Source: Enterococcus haemoperoxidus ATCC BAA-382 (lineage in GTDB: Bacteria > Bacillota > Bacilli > Lactobacillales > Enterococcaceae). Taken from it: a stretch of DNA of 64,000 nucleotides. The notes beneath the pieces are model-generated. The model was not told the origin of the DNA. It was given only the letters and a program-made list of their open reading frames with translations, and did no database searches. The position numbers and the translations under genes are program-made. The first letter of the stretch is position 1; the number at the start of each line of letters is the position of its first letter. The stretch lies in the NCBI RefSeq assembly GCF_000407165.1, contig NZ_KE136480.1, positions 558,001 to 622,000 on the forward strand, in the 5' to 3' direction. This document shows positions 17,654-26,530 of this stretch, piece by piece.

Positions 17654-17742
17654 AAAAGGCACTCTGTAAAAGGACGGACATCCTCGTACAGAGCCTCATA
17701 TTATCAGCGTAAACTAATAATATAAGTTGCCCTAGTCAATAT
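17654..17742 (+). repeat. Hairpin repeat, copy 2
   Basis: It has the same plan as copy 1: CTCTGTA/TACAGAG outer stem, AGGA/TCCT with loop CGGACA, and the conserved TATTATCAGCGTAAACTAAT part. Stem bases differ but remain paired. Both copies are followed about 110 nt later by a rightward terminator (GGTATTAG/CTAATRCC, then T-run). No small toxin ORF was found between. Confidence 0.65.
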
Positions 17743-18170
17743 TTGCATATCGACTCTTTCATTTTACTCAATTTTTGTAAGAAATACTAGTACTTTTTAC
17801 AGATTTTAGTGTATTGAAGTAGTTGGTGGTTATTTGTTGCACTTTTGCACGGTATTAGTTGGTAGCTAATGCCGTATTTTTTCGCTCTTTTTATAAATAG
17901 CAAGCACCGCTCTCTCCTTTTTCAATACGATATTTTCGTATTGGTATTCTACCAATTGGTGCTTGCGAGCGGATTTACTAGGATCGATCACTACCATATG
18001 TTGCCCCTTCAATCAAAAAAGGCAGCCAAGTCAATGCGTATAAATGGGTTAGAACAGATAAATAAAAAATTTCTTAAGTTTACATGATTGAATGGTGCAT
18101 CGTAACGATTGTTTTTTAGTCTATCCGTATTCTTAGCAATCCGTCTGGCGGAAGATGGGTCGTTAAATAA
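17743..18170. other. Intergenic, no gene seen
   Basis: It holds the rightward terminator-like hairpin CGGTATTAG/CTAATGCCG with a T-run near 17850-17882. The open frame beyond it has no ribosome site or recognisable domain. Confidence 0.4.
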
Positions 18171-18202
18171 AAAGTTCGCAGGCCTGCAGAACCTGCGAAT
18201 TT

Positions 18203-18272
18203 CAAACAGCTGTTTATCACTTTAGAAACAACCCAACCATTTTTTTACTATTACTAGATAAACAGCTGTTTG
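18203..18272. repeat. 16-bp perfect inverted repeat beside a HTH gene
   Basis: CAAACAGCTGTTTATC (18203-18218) is repeated in reverse complement at 18257-18272 and followed by TTTTTC. Each arm contains the palindrome AAACAGCTGTTT. It may be a terminator or a two-site operator. Confidence 0.6.
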
Positions 18273-18297
18273 TTTTTCTTGTTTAAAACCATTGTTC

Positions 18298-18471
18298 TTA
18301 TTTTTTATAGCTTAACTGAATATTGTTTAACTGTTTCAAAATATCACTATTCGGATGACTCTTTCCATTTTCCCAATTTGAAATACTTTGTCTCGTTACA
18401 TACAACATATCTGCTAACTCTTGTTGCGTTAAATTCAATTGTTCTCGCTTCTTTTTTACTTCTGTAACCAT
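18298..18471 (-). CDS. Short XRE-family helix-turn-helix regulator
   Basis: The 57-aa product is almost only a Cro/CI-type HTH: EQLNLTQQELADMLYVTRQSISNWENGKSHP, close to the YozG-like family. The usual C-terminal tail after the HTH is very short, so it may be truncated or act as a small dimeric repressor. The ATG at 18471 follows AGGGAGA by 6 nt; the longer frame from 18501 lacks a site. A TATACT-like box lies upstream. The palindromic repeat past its 3' end could be its terminator or an operator. Confidence 0.75.
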   Translation of the reverse strand: MVTEVKKKREQLNLTQQELADMLYVTRQSISNWENGKSHPNSDILKQLNNIQLSYKK

Positions 18472-18690
18472 TGTCTTCTCCCTACTTGTTATACTATACA
18501 CTTATTATAGGGCTTTTATTTTAGAAAAAACAATAGTGATTTTGAATAGTTACAATTCGTTTTTCTGATATTTAAAATACCAACAATTTAATACATAGTT
18601 TGGAACACACACACAATTCCACACTTATTGAAAGTACACAGATCAACCATTCTTTACTCTGAAACTAAACAATAGAAAACAGGTAAAACA

Positions 18691-18743
18691 ACTGAAAAAG
18701 AATGGCTAAGGATATATGATCATCCTAGCCACTCTTTTTCAGT
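18691..18743 (-). terminator. Terminator after the Ig-like secreted protein gene
   Basis: ACTGAAAAAGA pairs with TCTTTTTCAGT, with an inner TGGCTA/TAGCCA stem. Confidence 0.8.
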
Positions 18744-18787
18744 TCCTAACATCTTTCTTGATATCAGCAACTTTACAATCTTCTAGC

Positions 18788-19378
18788 TTACATCACATAA
18801 ACATTAATTGTTTTACTATCAGAATTCCCAGCTGAATCTGTGATACTGTAATTTACTGAGTACATACCAGAAACGGACATATTCACATGACTACTGACTT
18901 TGATATTTTTACTGATATCGCCGTCTTCTGCATCCCAAGCAGTTGCATAACTTAATGGGTTGAATGACGTTCCTCTAAAAACAACTTGACCCGTCGCTTT
19001 TAATTCTGGTTTGTTGTCAGTCAGAGCTGTTACGGTCACTTTTCTATTTTTAAAAATATAATCTCCTTGACCATCAAAAGCAACATACGTTAAGTCGTAC
19101 GTGCCAGCTTTATTAAGATTCAGGCTATTGTTTGAAACGAAAATTTGCGCATTTGGACTAACTGTTCCCTTACTTGATACCAATGTAACACCTGCTCTAG
19201 GATTGAATTTCTCCCCCATAGCGACCGTTATATCGTCGGCCCCTTTAAATTTAAGGCCCACTGTTGCTTTACTTTGTACATTACTTTCTGCTGATGCAGC
19301 TTTTGGAGCAACTGCTGCGCTGAATCCTACGCCCATTAAAACGGTTGATGCAATAACATACTGACTAATTTTTTTCAT
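18788..19378 (-). CDS. Secreted protein with two bacterial Ig-like domains
   Basis: The 196-aa product has a signal peptide (to about residue 30, AASAES) and two Ig-like/DUF5011-type domains. The first (about 40-115) has VGLKFKGADDITVAMGEKFNP; the second (about 120-195) has the typical AWDAEDGDISKNIKV and ITDSAGNSDSKTINVYV ends. Such domains are spacers or adhesive modules in Gram-positive surface proteins. There is no WxL or LPXTG signal, so it should be released or held by another protein. It lies at the end of the leftward WxL operon A, 93 bp after the signal-peptidase homologue, with its own RBS (GAGGGAG) and terminator. Confidence 0.8.
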   Translation of the reverse strand: MKKISQYVIASTVLMGVGFSAAVAPKAASAESNVQSKATVGLKFKGADDITVAMGEKFNPRAGVTLVSSKGTVSPNAQIFVSNNSLNLNKAGTYDLTYVAFDGQGDYIFKNRKVTVTALTDNKPELKATGQVVFRGTSFNPLSYATAWDAEDGDISKNIKVSSHVNMSVSGMYSVNYSITDSAGNSDSKTINVYVM

Positions 19379-19471
19379 AAAAAATCTCCCTCTTGTTACT
19401 ATTTTTTTATGTCAATCGCTTATTACAACGATTAAACCAACCCTGTGTATCTTTTTCTATTATGATGATTA

Positions 19472-20077
19472 TCATTTTCTCAACAGTTGAAATAGCGATA
19501 AGCGTAATTCTACTTTCCCGATCACTGCTTGTTCGTCAACCAATCCATAGTAACGACTATCTGTCGCATAATTGCGATTGTCACCAAGCACAAGGTATTT
19601 TCCTTTTGGAATCATACCGTTATTTGTTTCCATAATGTCGATTGAATCAAAATCTTCCGTAATCACTTGATCAGCCAATTTAGCTTGCACTAACTTTTTC
19701 TGTAAAAAACGCTCTACGACTAATCGATCATCAATATAAAGTTCATCATTGTGATACCTTACCCGCTCACCTGGCAACCCAATGACTCGGCGAATCGAGG
19801 TGCCATTTCCATCTGGTTGCTTAAAATAAATCAATGAAAAACGCTTTGGCTTCCCCAATCGATCCACATAAACGCGGTCTCCATCATTTAACGCTTCCCG
19901 CATGCCATAGCCTTCATTTTTAGGCAACGCAAAAACGACGTTTGAAAGAATAAACAATAATAAGAACACAATCAAAAACGTGATGCCTAGTTCTTTGCTG
20001 ATTTCTTGAAGAAATCGCTTTTTGCTATTTTTCTTCCTTTGTTTTTTCCTATTATTGGATTTTTTTTTGCTACTCAT
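19472..20077 (-). CDS. Signal peptidase I homologue lacking catalytic Ser and Lys
   Basis: The 201-aa protein has a very basic N-terminus, one membrane helix (about 31-50) and the S26 fold: box D RRVIGLPGE and box E GDNR..ATDSR..G. In active enzymes box B reads GxSMxPTLxxGD; here it is GYGMREALNDGD, with Gly58 in place of Ser. The Lys general base of KRVIG is Arg96. The codons (GGC, CGC) are clear in the DNA. It should be inactive as a peptidase. Streptococcus pyogenes SipA, in pilus islands, likewise lost these residues and works as an assembly factor; a similar chaperone role in WxL assembly is inferred. It overlaps no neighbour and lies at the end of operon A. Confidence 0.85.
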   Translation of the reverse strand: MSSKKKSNNRKKQRKKNSKKRFLQEISKELGITFLIVFLLLFILSNVVFALPKNEGYGMREALNDGDRVYVDRLGKPKRFSLIYFKQPDGNGTSIRRVIGLPGERVRYHNDELYIDDRLVVERFLQKKLVQAKLADQVITEDFDSIDIMETNNGMIPKGKYLVLGDNRNYATDSRYYGLVDEQAVIGKVELRLSLFQLLRK

Positions 20078-20105
20078 TTAGTCTCACAGTCATTTCTTAA
20101 ATCCT

Positions 20106-20771
20106 TTATTTCTTTTGTTTCAACGCCGTTTCGTTCACGTTGAAATACGTAAAGACTTTTTTCTGGATCGTTTGAACTTTTTTGATATCTGCTAAGTAAT
20201 TTTCATAAGTTGTTTTTTCTTGCAAACTTTCGACTGATTGGTTATTCAAGTTTAGACCGAGCTCTTTCATTTGTGAATAATAGCGATTGAGCAATTGTTG
20301 ACCTTCCACTGTCAGTCTCGGATCCGCATAGCGAATTCCAAAACCAGATAGCTTTGCAGCTAATTCACGTAAGTTTTTTTTCGTTTTCTCAACATTTGAT
20401 GTTTCTTGCGTCAATGCTAATTGTTCTGATGTTTTATTTAATAAATAATATCCTTCTACAATACCGTCCGAATCACGATCCCCTAAATTTGTTGCTTGGT
20501 GGTAGCGGGAAAATGCGGCTCCGCTTGCTAAGACTGTCCCTAAGAGGAAGAATGTCAGCCCTAATTGAATTTCTCTTTTCCCTTTTTTCAGTAACATACG
20601 CGCTTTCTTTTTAAGAATTCTACGCTTTTTTTTATTTTTTGGCCGAAGTTGTTTTAATTTAAGGCGTGCTTTTTTTGTTAAAAAATACGAAATCAAACAA
20701 ACAATTGAAAAAATCATACAGAGGATAGCTGTTGAAAGTATCCCGATGAATAGCCAATCTAGTATCGACAT
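20106..20771 (-). CDS. Two-helix membrane protein of WxL locus, unknown function
   Basis: The 221-aa protein has an N-terminal membrane helix (about 8-32), a very basic loop rich in Lys and Arg (about 33-65), a second helix (about 70-88), then an outside domain of about 130 residues, mostly helical. The basic loop suggests contact with membrane phospholipid or cytosolic partners. No known domain is recognised. It lies 28 bp upstream of the dead signal peptidase and downstream of a DUF916 protein, so it is probably a part of WxL export or assembly. A GGGGGA site precedes the ATG. Confidence 0.65.
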   Translation of the reverse strand: MSILDWLFIGILSTAILCMIFSIVCLISYFLTKKARLKLKQLRPKNKKKRRILKKKARMLLKKGKREIQLGLTFFLLGTVLASGAAFSRYHQATNLGDRDSDGIVEGYYLLNKTSEQLALTQETSNVEKTKKNLRELAAKLSGFGIRYADPRLTVEGQQLLNRYYSQMKELGLNLNNQSVESLQEKTTYENYLADIKKVQTIQKKVFTYFNVNETALKQKK

Positions 20772-20854
20772 TTTTCTATCCCCCAGTGATTGGCAGTTTT
20801 AGCAATGGTCTGCTTTGGTGCTGCCACTTTTTTGATTATTAAAAAAATTTAAAT

Positions 20855-21937
20855 TTAGCGCTTTTTAGTTCCTTTATTCTTTTTACTAACTGATTTCTTC
20901 TTTTTCGCTTTTTTCTTATTCTTTTTCCTAAAGAAGCGAACCACAAAGAATAGGATCACAGTAAGTCCTAATACTCCTGACACAATCAACATGATCGTCG
21001 TCCAATTTACTCGACTCTCTTGTAATAAACTGACATCTTCTTGGTTGAATTTATCGGCTTCTTCATCGGTGATCTTAAATTCTTGTTCCCATTCCCACTT
21101 GCCGTTATTTTCAGTGGTGACTAAAATATGAGCACGATAGTCACCTGCAACCATTTTTTCGCCATTCATCAAAACGGGGAAATTAATTTGTGAGTTAGGT
21201 GCCATTCTCATTTTATTTTGCTTGGTATCGTATAACACTTCGTCTGAACCTTTTTTCATAATTTGAACATCTACTGTCATATCATCCACATAGACAGGTT
21301 TTGTATTTGAATAATTGATAAAAACCGCATTACGATAATTTTGTTGCTCAGCAAATACTGTATTGAGTTTAAGTTCTGGTTTTAGTGCCGTATCTGTTTC
21401 CGTTAAGATCATGCCGACTAAATAACCATATTCATTTTTGATCATCGCTTCTTGGCTTTCTGTTTGCCCTTTTTGAATCATATAGATTCCGCCTGAAATC
21501 ACTCCGTCATATTGAGAATCTGGCATTTTTATGTTTAATTGGTAATCAATACTTTGGTTAGCCGGAATTTTAACGGTTTTTTCACCCTTTACTAGATCAG
21601 CAAAATCATATTTTAGTGACTTATCTTTTTCTAGTTTTGAAGGACCATATTCGATAACGCCATTTGTGTTCGTTTTAGCGCTATTTAGTGCGACTTCTAC
21701 GGTGATTTCTTCTGAGGAACTGTTATTCATTTTGATCGTGATCGTTTGTTCCTGACCTGGTGTCATCCGCAAATCGTAATAGCCGACTGCTTTATTATGT
21801 TGATTTTCAGGTTGAATGATTTTGTACGTAAACCCACTGCCCTCATCTTCAGTAGCTAATCCTGTTGTAGGGAAGAAATAAAGATTTGTTCCTATGTATA
21901 AAATAATCATCAAGTAAATTAAAAAACTTTTTTTCAT
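20855..21937 (-). CDS. DUF916/DUF3324 WxL-interacting protein
   Basis: The 360-aa protein has a signal peptide, a DUF916 domain (GYYDLRMTPGQEQTITIKMNN, about 50-165), and a DUF3324 domain (about 170-295) ending in the family's MAPNSQINFPV and YRAHILVTTE motifs. A membrane helix (about 313-335) and a Lys-rich cytosolic tail of about 25 residues follow. This is the usual architecture of WxL-interacting proteins, which are membrane-anchored and bind WxL-domain proteins and peptidoglycan. It lies directly after two WxL genes in operon A and is probably their partner. Confidence 0.93.
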   Translation of the reverse strand: MKKSFLIYLMIILYIGTNLYFFPTTGLATEDEGSGFTYKIIQPENQHNKAVGYYDLRMTPGQEQTITIKMNNSSSEEITVEVALNSAKTNTNGVIEYGPSKLEKDKSLKYDFADLVKGEKTVKIPANQSIDYQLNIKMPDSQYDGVISGGIYMIQKGQTESQEAMIKNEYGYLVGMILTETDTALKPELKLNTVFAEQQNYRNAVFINYSNTKPVYVDDMTVDVQIMKKGSDEVLYDTKQNKMRMAPNSQINFPVLMNGEKMVAGDYRAHILVTTENNGKWEWEQEFKITDEEADKFNQEDVSLLQESRVNWTTIMLIVSGVLGLTVILFFVVRFFRKKNKKKAKKKKSVSKKNKGTKKR

Positions 21938-22011
21938 TCTATTTTGTCCCTTCTTTTATAAAATGAACAAGTTCACCAACTATGGTGGACTTGTTCACAC
22001 TCTTCACTTTA

Positions 22012-22785
22012 TTATCTTGCGTCAGCGATTGTCCAAGTGATTATTGAAGAGTAGCCGCTGCTTGTTGATAATTTGTTTCCTGTTGAAGGAACCCATAATT
22101 TAACAGAATCTGCTTCAGTGCCGTCCGCAATATCACCAAATTGGAGAACAAATTGACCAAATCCTTTATCTGCTGTATCTTGTGTAACAAAGGTTGTTGG
22201 CGTTGTACCATCTGTTTCAACGACTTGCGTTGCAGGTACACCGGCTATATTTACTTGATTTTGATCCGCAGTACTGACTAGCTTCACATTACCAAATTTT
22301 AATTGCGCTGATTTTAGTTCTTGTTTTTCTGTATTGGTAAATTTTGTCGCTTTTGCTGTTAATGTATGTTTATTTGGTTGGTTATCTGCACGTGTATCTT
22401 TAAATTGAACAAAGTTTGGACTTACTACTTTTGTTCCATCTTTATAGACAACTTCGGCAGCTTTGGCAGTATATTCCCATCCATTACCTGAAGCTGGTGT
22501 TACTTTATTATTTCCAAAATTCAAATCAGTTAAAGAAATCACTTTCAAAGGTCCTTTAGCTGGGTTAACTGGTGGTTCTGTGATTGGATTTTCAGGATCG
22601 ATCGGTTTTGTTGGGTCTGTTGGATCAACTGTTTGGTCTTCTCCATCATCTTCACTAAAGTTGATTGTTCCTTTTCCGAACCAATTAAATGGATCATCTG
22701 CTGCTTGTGCAGCATTTGGTAATGCCACTGCTGCTCCTAGTACTGCTAATAGTGTGGCTGCGCATAATTTGTGTGTTAATTTCAT
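22012..22785 (-). CDS. WxL-domain surface protein with altered first motif
   Basis: The 257-aa protein has a signal peptide ending AAQAADD, a short Pro/Asp/Glu-rich linker and a C-terminal WxL domain, which binds peptidoglycan and DUF916 partners. The second signature is intact, ITWTIADAR at the end. The first signature normally reads Wx[VL]; here the matching position is KHTLTAKA, with His in place of Trp. An AGGAGG site precedes the ATG. It is the third gene of the WxL run in operon A and is followed by the DUF916 gene. Confidence 0.88.
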   Translation of the reverse strand: MKLTHKLCAATLLAVLGAAVALPNAAQAADDPFNWFGKGTINFSEDDGEDQTVDPTDPTKPIDPENPITEPPVNPAKGPLKVISLTDLNFGNNKVTPASGNGWEYTAKAAEVVYKDGTKVVSPNFVQFKDTRADNQPNKHTLTAKATKFTNTEKQELKSAQLKFGNVKLVSTADQNQVNIAGVPATQVVETDGTTPTTFVTQDTADKGFGQFVLQFGDIADGTEADSVKLWVPSTGNKLSTSSGYSSIITWTIADAR

Positions 22786-22813
22786 GTGTGTTTCCTCCTA
22801 GAATTTGGTTGAT

Positions 22814-23605
22814 TTATGGTAGCTCGGATAATATCCAAGTTAACACCGTTTGGTAGTTCCCTGGCTCTTTTGCTGCCTTGCCAGGTACAAATAAAGAAAT
22901 CGCTTTATTTTCGTAGATTGGTTGATTATTGAACGTTGGATCCGTCATCGGATTGTTTTGTTCATCCAATTTTGGCTTCAGGGTATCTGCTCGTTTTTTA
23001 TCATTATTCACAGATGCACCGAAGATGATTGCCCAGGTTCCATCACCCGTAGTTGGTTTTGCTTCAGCTAAGTTATAGACTTCACCAATGTTTAAAAGCC
23101 GAATAACTTCTTTAGAAACGGTGGGTGCCGTTGCTGGATCATTCATTGAATTTGCCCATGATTGGTCAAATGACAGAACCGCGCCCTTTAACTCTTTAGT
23201 TTTCGCCGAGTGATTCTGAAACTGAGTCTCTTGCTTTAGTTGTAATGTCCAACCTGAGCTGTCGTTTCTAAAATCCGATACTTGGACGAAATTTCCTCTT
23301 GCTCCAGTCTCATCTTTGAACAATTGAGCATTTCCATAATAGGTTTGATCTTGATCAGAAATCGTTGCTTTCCAAAAATTGATTTGAGGAACAAAATCAA
23401 AGCGTAATAGATTATCTGTTTTAGGGCTTTCCCCTGGATCAGCAGGTATTTCTGGACGTTCTGGGTCCATCACTTGTAATGGGTGTTTTCCATTAAATTC
23501 GATTGTTCCTTCGCCAGAATAATTCGTTGCATCCGCCTTGACAGATACTGGATTTACAAATAAAGCGAGCAACACCAGGAAACTGCTGAATCGTTTTTTT
23601 TTCAT
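22814..23605 (-). CDS. WxL-domain surface protein
   Basis: The 263-aa product (from ATG 23605) has a signal peptide, a short linker with PERPEIPADPGES, and a WxL domain with both motifs: SSGWTLQLKQETQF and LTWILSELP at the C-terminus. It would stick non-covalently to the cell wall. The start is one base past the stop of the upstream LPXTG gene, so translation is coupled; a GTG four codons earlier is the other possible start and lies nearer the AAAGGAG site. It forms a pair with the next WxL gene. Confidence 0.88.
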   Translation of the reverse strand: MKKKRFSSFLVLLALFVNPVSVKADATNYSGEGTIEFNGKHPLQVMDPERPEIPADPGESPKTDNLLRFDFVPQINFWKATISDQDQTYYGNAQLFKDETGARGNFVQVSDFRNDSSGWTLQLKQETQFQNHSAKTKELKGAVLSFDQSWANSMNDPATAPTVSKEVIRLLNIGEVYNLAEAKPTTGDGTWAIIFGASVNNDKKRADTLKPKLDEQNNPMTDPTFNNQPIYENKAISLFVPGKAAKEPGNYQTVLTWILSELP

Positions 23606-23606
23606 C

Positions 23607-23945
23607 TCAATCACGTTCTCCTTTAAGCGCTCTTCTCTTTTTCCAAAAGAAAAGAAGCAATGCAAGCAGACTTAACGCAAAACCGCAGAAAAGCAAACTG
23701 ATTTTTATTAAATCCCCTGTACTTGGCAAGCGACCTGTCGATTTTTTCTCCTTTTTTGATGGTTCATCATGCATAGCATCACTTGTCTGCTTTGTTGAAG
23801 GATCGGCTTCCCCAAAGACAATCCCTGCATTTGTCTGTACTTGTCCGCCTTCCTCAGCTGCCCAGCCTACGTTGTCCGGACTGAAAGACACGGCTAGAAA
23901 AATCAACAGAGTGAGAATAAAACGAATAATTCGATACTTTTTCAT
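23607..23945 (-). CDS. Small LPXTG surface protein of WxL locus
   Basis: The 112-aa protein has a signal peptide (about 1-30), a short extracellular part of about 50 residues, and a sorting signal RLPSTGD, a hydrophobic helix and KKRRALKGERD. It would be linked to the wall by a sortase. Such short LPXTG proteins are a regular member of enterococcal WxL loci beside DUF916 and WxL genes. Its stop is directly followed by the next WxL gene. Function is unknown; it may anchor WxL complexes to the wall. Confidence 0.88.
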   Translation of the reverse strand: MKKYRIIRFILTLLIFLAVSFSPDNVGWAAEEGGQVQTNAGIVFGEADPSTKQTSDAMHDEPSKKEKKSTGRLPSTGDLIKISLLFCGFALSLLALLLFFWKKRRALKGERD

Positions 23946-23961
23946 GATAGTCTTCCCTCCA

Positions 23962-26415
23962 TTAATAGGCTTCTTCTATTTGCCAAGTTAGTGTCGTTTC
24001 ATATTTTCCTACTTGCTTAACAGAGCCAACGGGAACATTCAGACGTAACCCTTGTTTTTCTGGTCCCCACGTTTCTGCACTAATATCATACTTACCAGAG
24101 GCTTGATGTTTTGAGTGGAAGACTTCCTGAGCATCTGTAGAAATTTCTTTCTCGCCAGTAGTTGTCTGGTAACTTAGGGCATTTGGCAATCGGTGTGACG
24201 GATCTCCTGGAATACTAAAATCTTGTGATTGTTTCAACGTGATTTTCCATGTGCCTAATGTTGAGCGGTTGTCCCAAATAACCAAATGTTGGTCATAATT
24301 TGGGTCGTTGAATTTTTTGTTTTTTCCACTCACTTTTTGGTCACCGAAATCAATAGTATTAGGAGCTGATTCAATAAATAGCGTGCCTTTAAAGGTATAT
24401 TTCCGCGTAACACCTTCTGGTCCAATCAAGAGATTTTTCTCATCTAATGGTGGTGTGTCCAACACATAATTCAGTGCTTTAACTGCTTTAAGCTTTTCAA
24501 GAACCTGCTCATTTTGGCTTAAATCAATACGATCAGAAATCGCCGCTTCAAATGATGAATCATCAACAATTGGCTGATCATTTTCATCCAAAAAGGCTAT
24601 TGTTACCGTAGCAAAGCTTTGAATGACGGTAACCTTAATTTTTTTATCTACTTTAATACTTCCACTACCATAAGAAGCAGTCACTTCATAAATGCCAATA
24701 TCCGCAATTTCAGGTGGCTTCGGCAACTGATCTATCGACAAATCCAATTGTTTTTTGTCGATTGGATTGACAGACAATTCGTCATACTGCCATAGCTTTA
24801 GATCTGCTTTTTCTAGAATCAATCCAAGCAGTGCTGCTTCTGTTTTTGGATAATCTTTTATAGAAACTCCAAAGTCCTTCCCATAGATGATATATTGACT
24901 ACTCTTGACAACATCTTTATTTTGAACAAAAATCGGAATTGTCACGTCCCCTGCATTGCCTTTTTCGTCAGTCAACGTAACTTGGAAACTACTAGGCCCT
25001 ATAGTTTTAACGATACTTTCGATATCTTGTCCTTCTTTTAAGGTAATGCTGATTTTATCTTTAGGTGAAAAGTTATCTTCATAGTGCGTTAAAAAACTAC
25101 TATAGTCGGAAGTGTTTGATATAGCTTGGCTGTCTCCTGCATCAATAAACGTTAGTTTTCCGCTCCCAAGCGGAGCCTCACCGTCATAGGTGATGTCGTA
25201 CGAGGCATCTATCCCTGAAATAAAGTTTTTAGCGACCGCTTGTGATTTCAGTGTCAACTTTGTATCACCTGTCACGTTAATATCTTTCACTTTAAATTGA
25301 ATATCGACAAGTGGATTCATTTTTGATAAATCGTTTGGCAGCGGATAAACTAGTTCGTTATTGTTATACGTTGGTGTTACAGGGACACCATTTAAAAGAA
25401 ATGTGCCTGGCTGGTATTCTTGATTTGGGGACAAATCAAACTTAAAGATTGGTTGAATCATGTTCTGTTTACCGCCCATATACTGCCCTGAATAATGAAC
25501 TGTCACCTCAGAATCTTGCGTGATGCTTTGGATTTTTTGTCCTTTAGCATCTGTAACTTCAACATTTCCAGTGTAATTTACTAATCCAGGAACTGATTTG
25601 AATGCAACAACCGCTTTTTCAGAAAATTTTCCCGTTGAACCAGTAAATCCCCAATAAACACTATCTGTTCCAAATGTATCTCTAGAAATACGAACCGAAA
25701 TTGGTGCTAAGTCATCAAATGTATACGTTAAATACCCAAGTTTATCCTCGTTCCAAGCAGTCCATTTTATTTTCAATAGACGCCACTGCCCATCCCCAAG
25801 TTTAAACGTTGGATACTGCAATCCTGAATGGATGTTACCAGTTATCGCCAAATTTGAAGAATTGTATTGATAAGAAGAAAGTTTATCGGGAAATGCATAA
25901 GCAATATGTCCTTTATCTGCATTTCTATCTACGCTAGAGTCAAAATTATCGCCGTTATAATACGTATCAAATTCAATGGCAAAACTTCTCTTCAATTGCC
26001 TTTCACCGACTTTGTTAGGAAATCCAGAAATAACTTTCTCCCCATAAATCGATAAACGAGCCCCAGGTAACCCAGAAAAATTAGCCACTTTATCTGGGTC
26101 ATTATGCATGACAAAAGCGATTCCGTCCGCCTCTCCATCAAGGTACATATACATTTCAGAGTAAAAATCCTTTGATAGATCCATTTTATTTTGCTCTGTA
26201 GAAAAAATACTCCCGATTTGACTTTCTTTTTTATCCGTAATCACAACATTATTTCCTTCAACATAACTATTGGCTCCGCTGGGTGTTACAAAAATCTGAT
26301 CTACTGGAATACTTTGCGGTGCATCGGTATAATCTGAAGCTTCTGCTTTTAATGGAATCCAACCTATACTAAAAATCGTCACAGTCAGTATGGAGCGTTT
26401 TACTTTAGCTAACAT
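23962..26415 (-). CDS. WxL protein with L-type lectin-like domain
   Basis: The 817-aa protein has a signal peptide, then a bacterial L-type lectin-like domain (about 35-265) with MYMYLDGEADGIAFVMHND and AIEFDTYYN, the Asp-rich site typical of legume-lectin-like folds. Beta-rich stalk domains follow. A MucBP-like segment (about 600-690, VTIAFLDENDQPI) leads to the WxL domain with GTWKITLKQS and the end LTWQIEEAY. It would act as an adhesin binding carbohydrate, held non-covalently at the wall. It is the first structural gene after the regulator at 26531, with AAGGAGGTGA 11 nt before the ATG. Confidence 0.9.
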   Translation of the reverse strand: MLAKVKRSILTVTIFSIGWIPLKAEASDYTDAPQSIPVDQIFVTPSGANSYVEGNNVVITDKKESQIGSIFSTEQNKMDLSKDFYSEMYMYLDGEADGIAFVMHNDPDKVANFSGLPGARLSIYGEKVISGFPNKVGERQLKRSFAIEFDTYYNGDNFDSSVDRNADKGHIAYAFPDKLSSYQYNSSNLAITGNIHSGLQYPTFKLGDGQWRLLKIKWTAWNEDKLGYLTYTFDDLAPISVRISRDTFGTDSVYWGFTGSTGKFSEKAVVAFKSVPGLVNYTGNVEVTDAKGQKIQSITQDSEVTVHYSGQYMGGKQNMIQPIFKFDLSPNQEYQPGTFLLNGVPVTPTYNNNELVYPLPNDLSKMNPLVDIQFKVKDINVTGDTKLTLKSQAVAKNFISGIDASYDITYDGEAPLGSGKLTFIDAGDSQAISNTSDYSSFLTHYEDNFSPKDKISITLKEGQDIESIVKTIGPSSFQVTLTDEKGNAGDVTIPIFVQNKDVVKSSQYIIYGKDFGVSIKDYPKTEAALLGLILEKADLKLWQYDELSVNPIDKKQLDLSIDQLPKPPEIADIGIYEVTASYGSGSIKVDKKIKVTVIQSFATVTIAFLDENDQPIVDDSSFEAAISDRIDLSQNEQVLEKLKAVKALNYVLDTPPLDEKNLLIGPEGVTRKYTFKGTLFIESAPNTIDFGDQKVSGKNKKFNDPNYDQHLVIWDNRSTLGTWKITLKQSQDFSIPGDPSHRLPNALSYQTTTGEKEISTDAQEVFHSKHQASGKYDISAETWGPEKQGLRLNVPVGSVKQVGKYETTLTWQIEEAY

Positions 26416-26530
26416 CTTCTATTTTCACCTCCTTCCGATTGAGATTTTCCCCTTTTTAATCATGTCAAATACATCTACCTTAATCAGAATAATGAACTTT
26501 ATTGAGCGCCTCTGATTTATCGCTTGGTAT

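Noticed and set aside
17869-18087. 72-codon rightward ORF near the hairpin repeats
   Set aside because: It begins inside a terminator T-run, lacks a ribosome site and shows no domain.
23962-26415. LPXTG anchor on the large lectin protein
   Set aside because: The C-terminus ends with the WxL motif and has no hydrophobic helix or basic tail.
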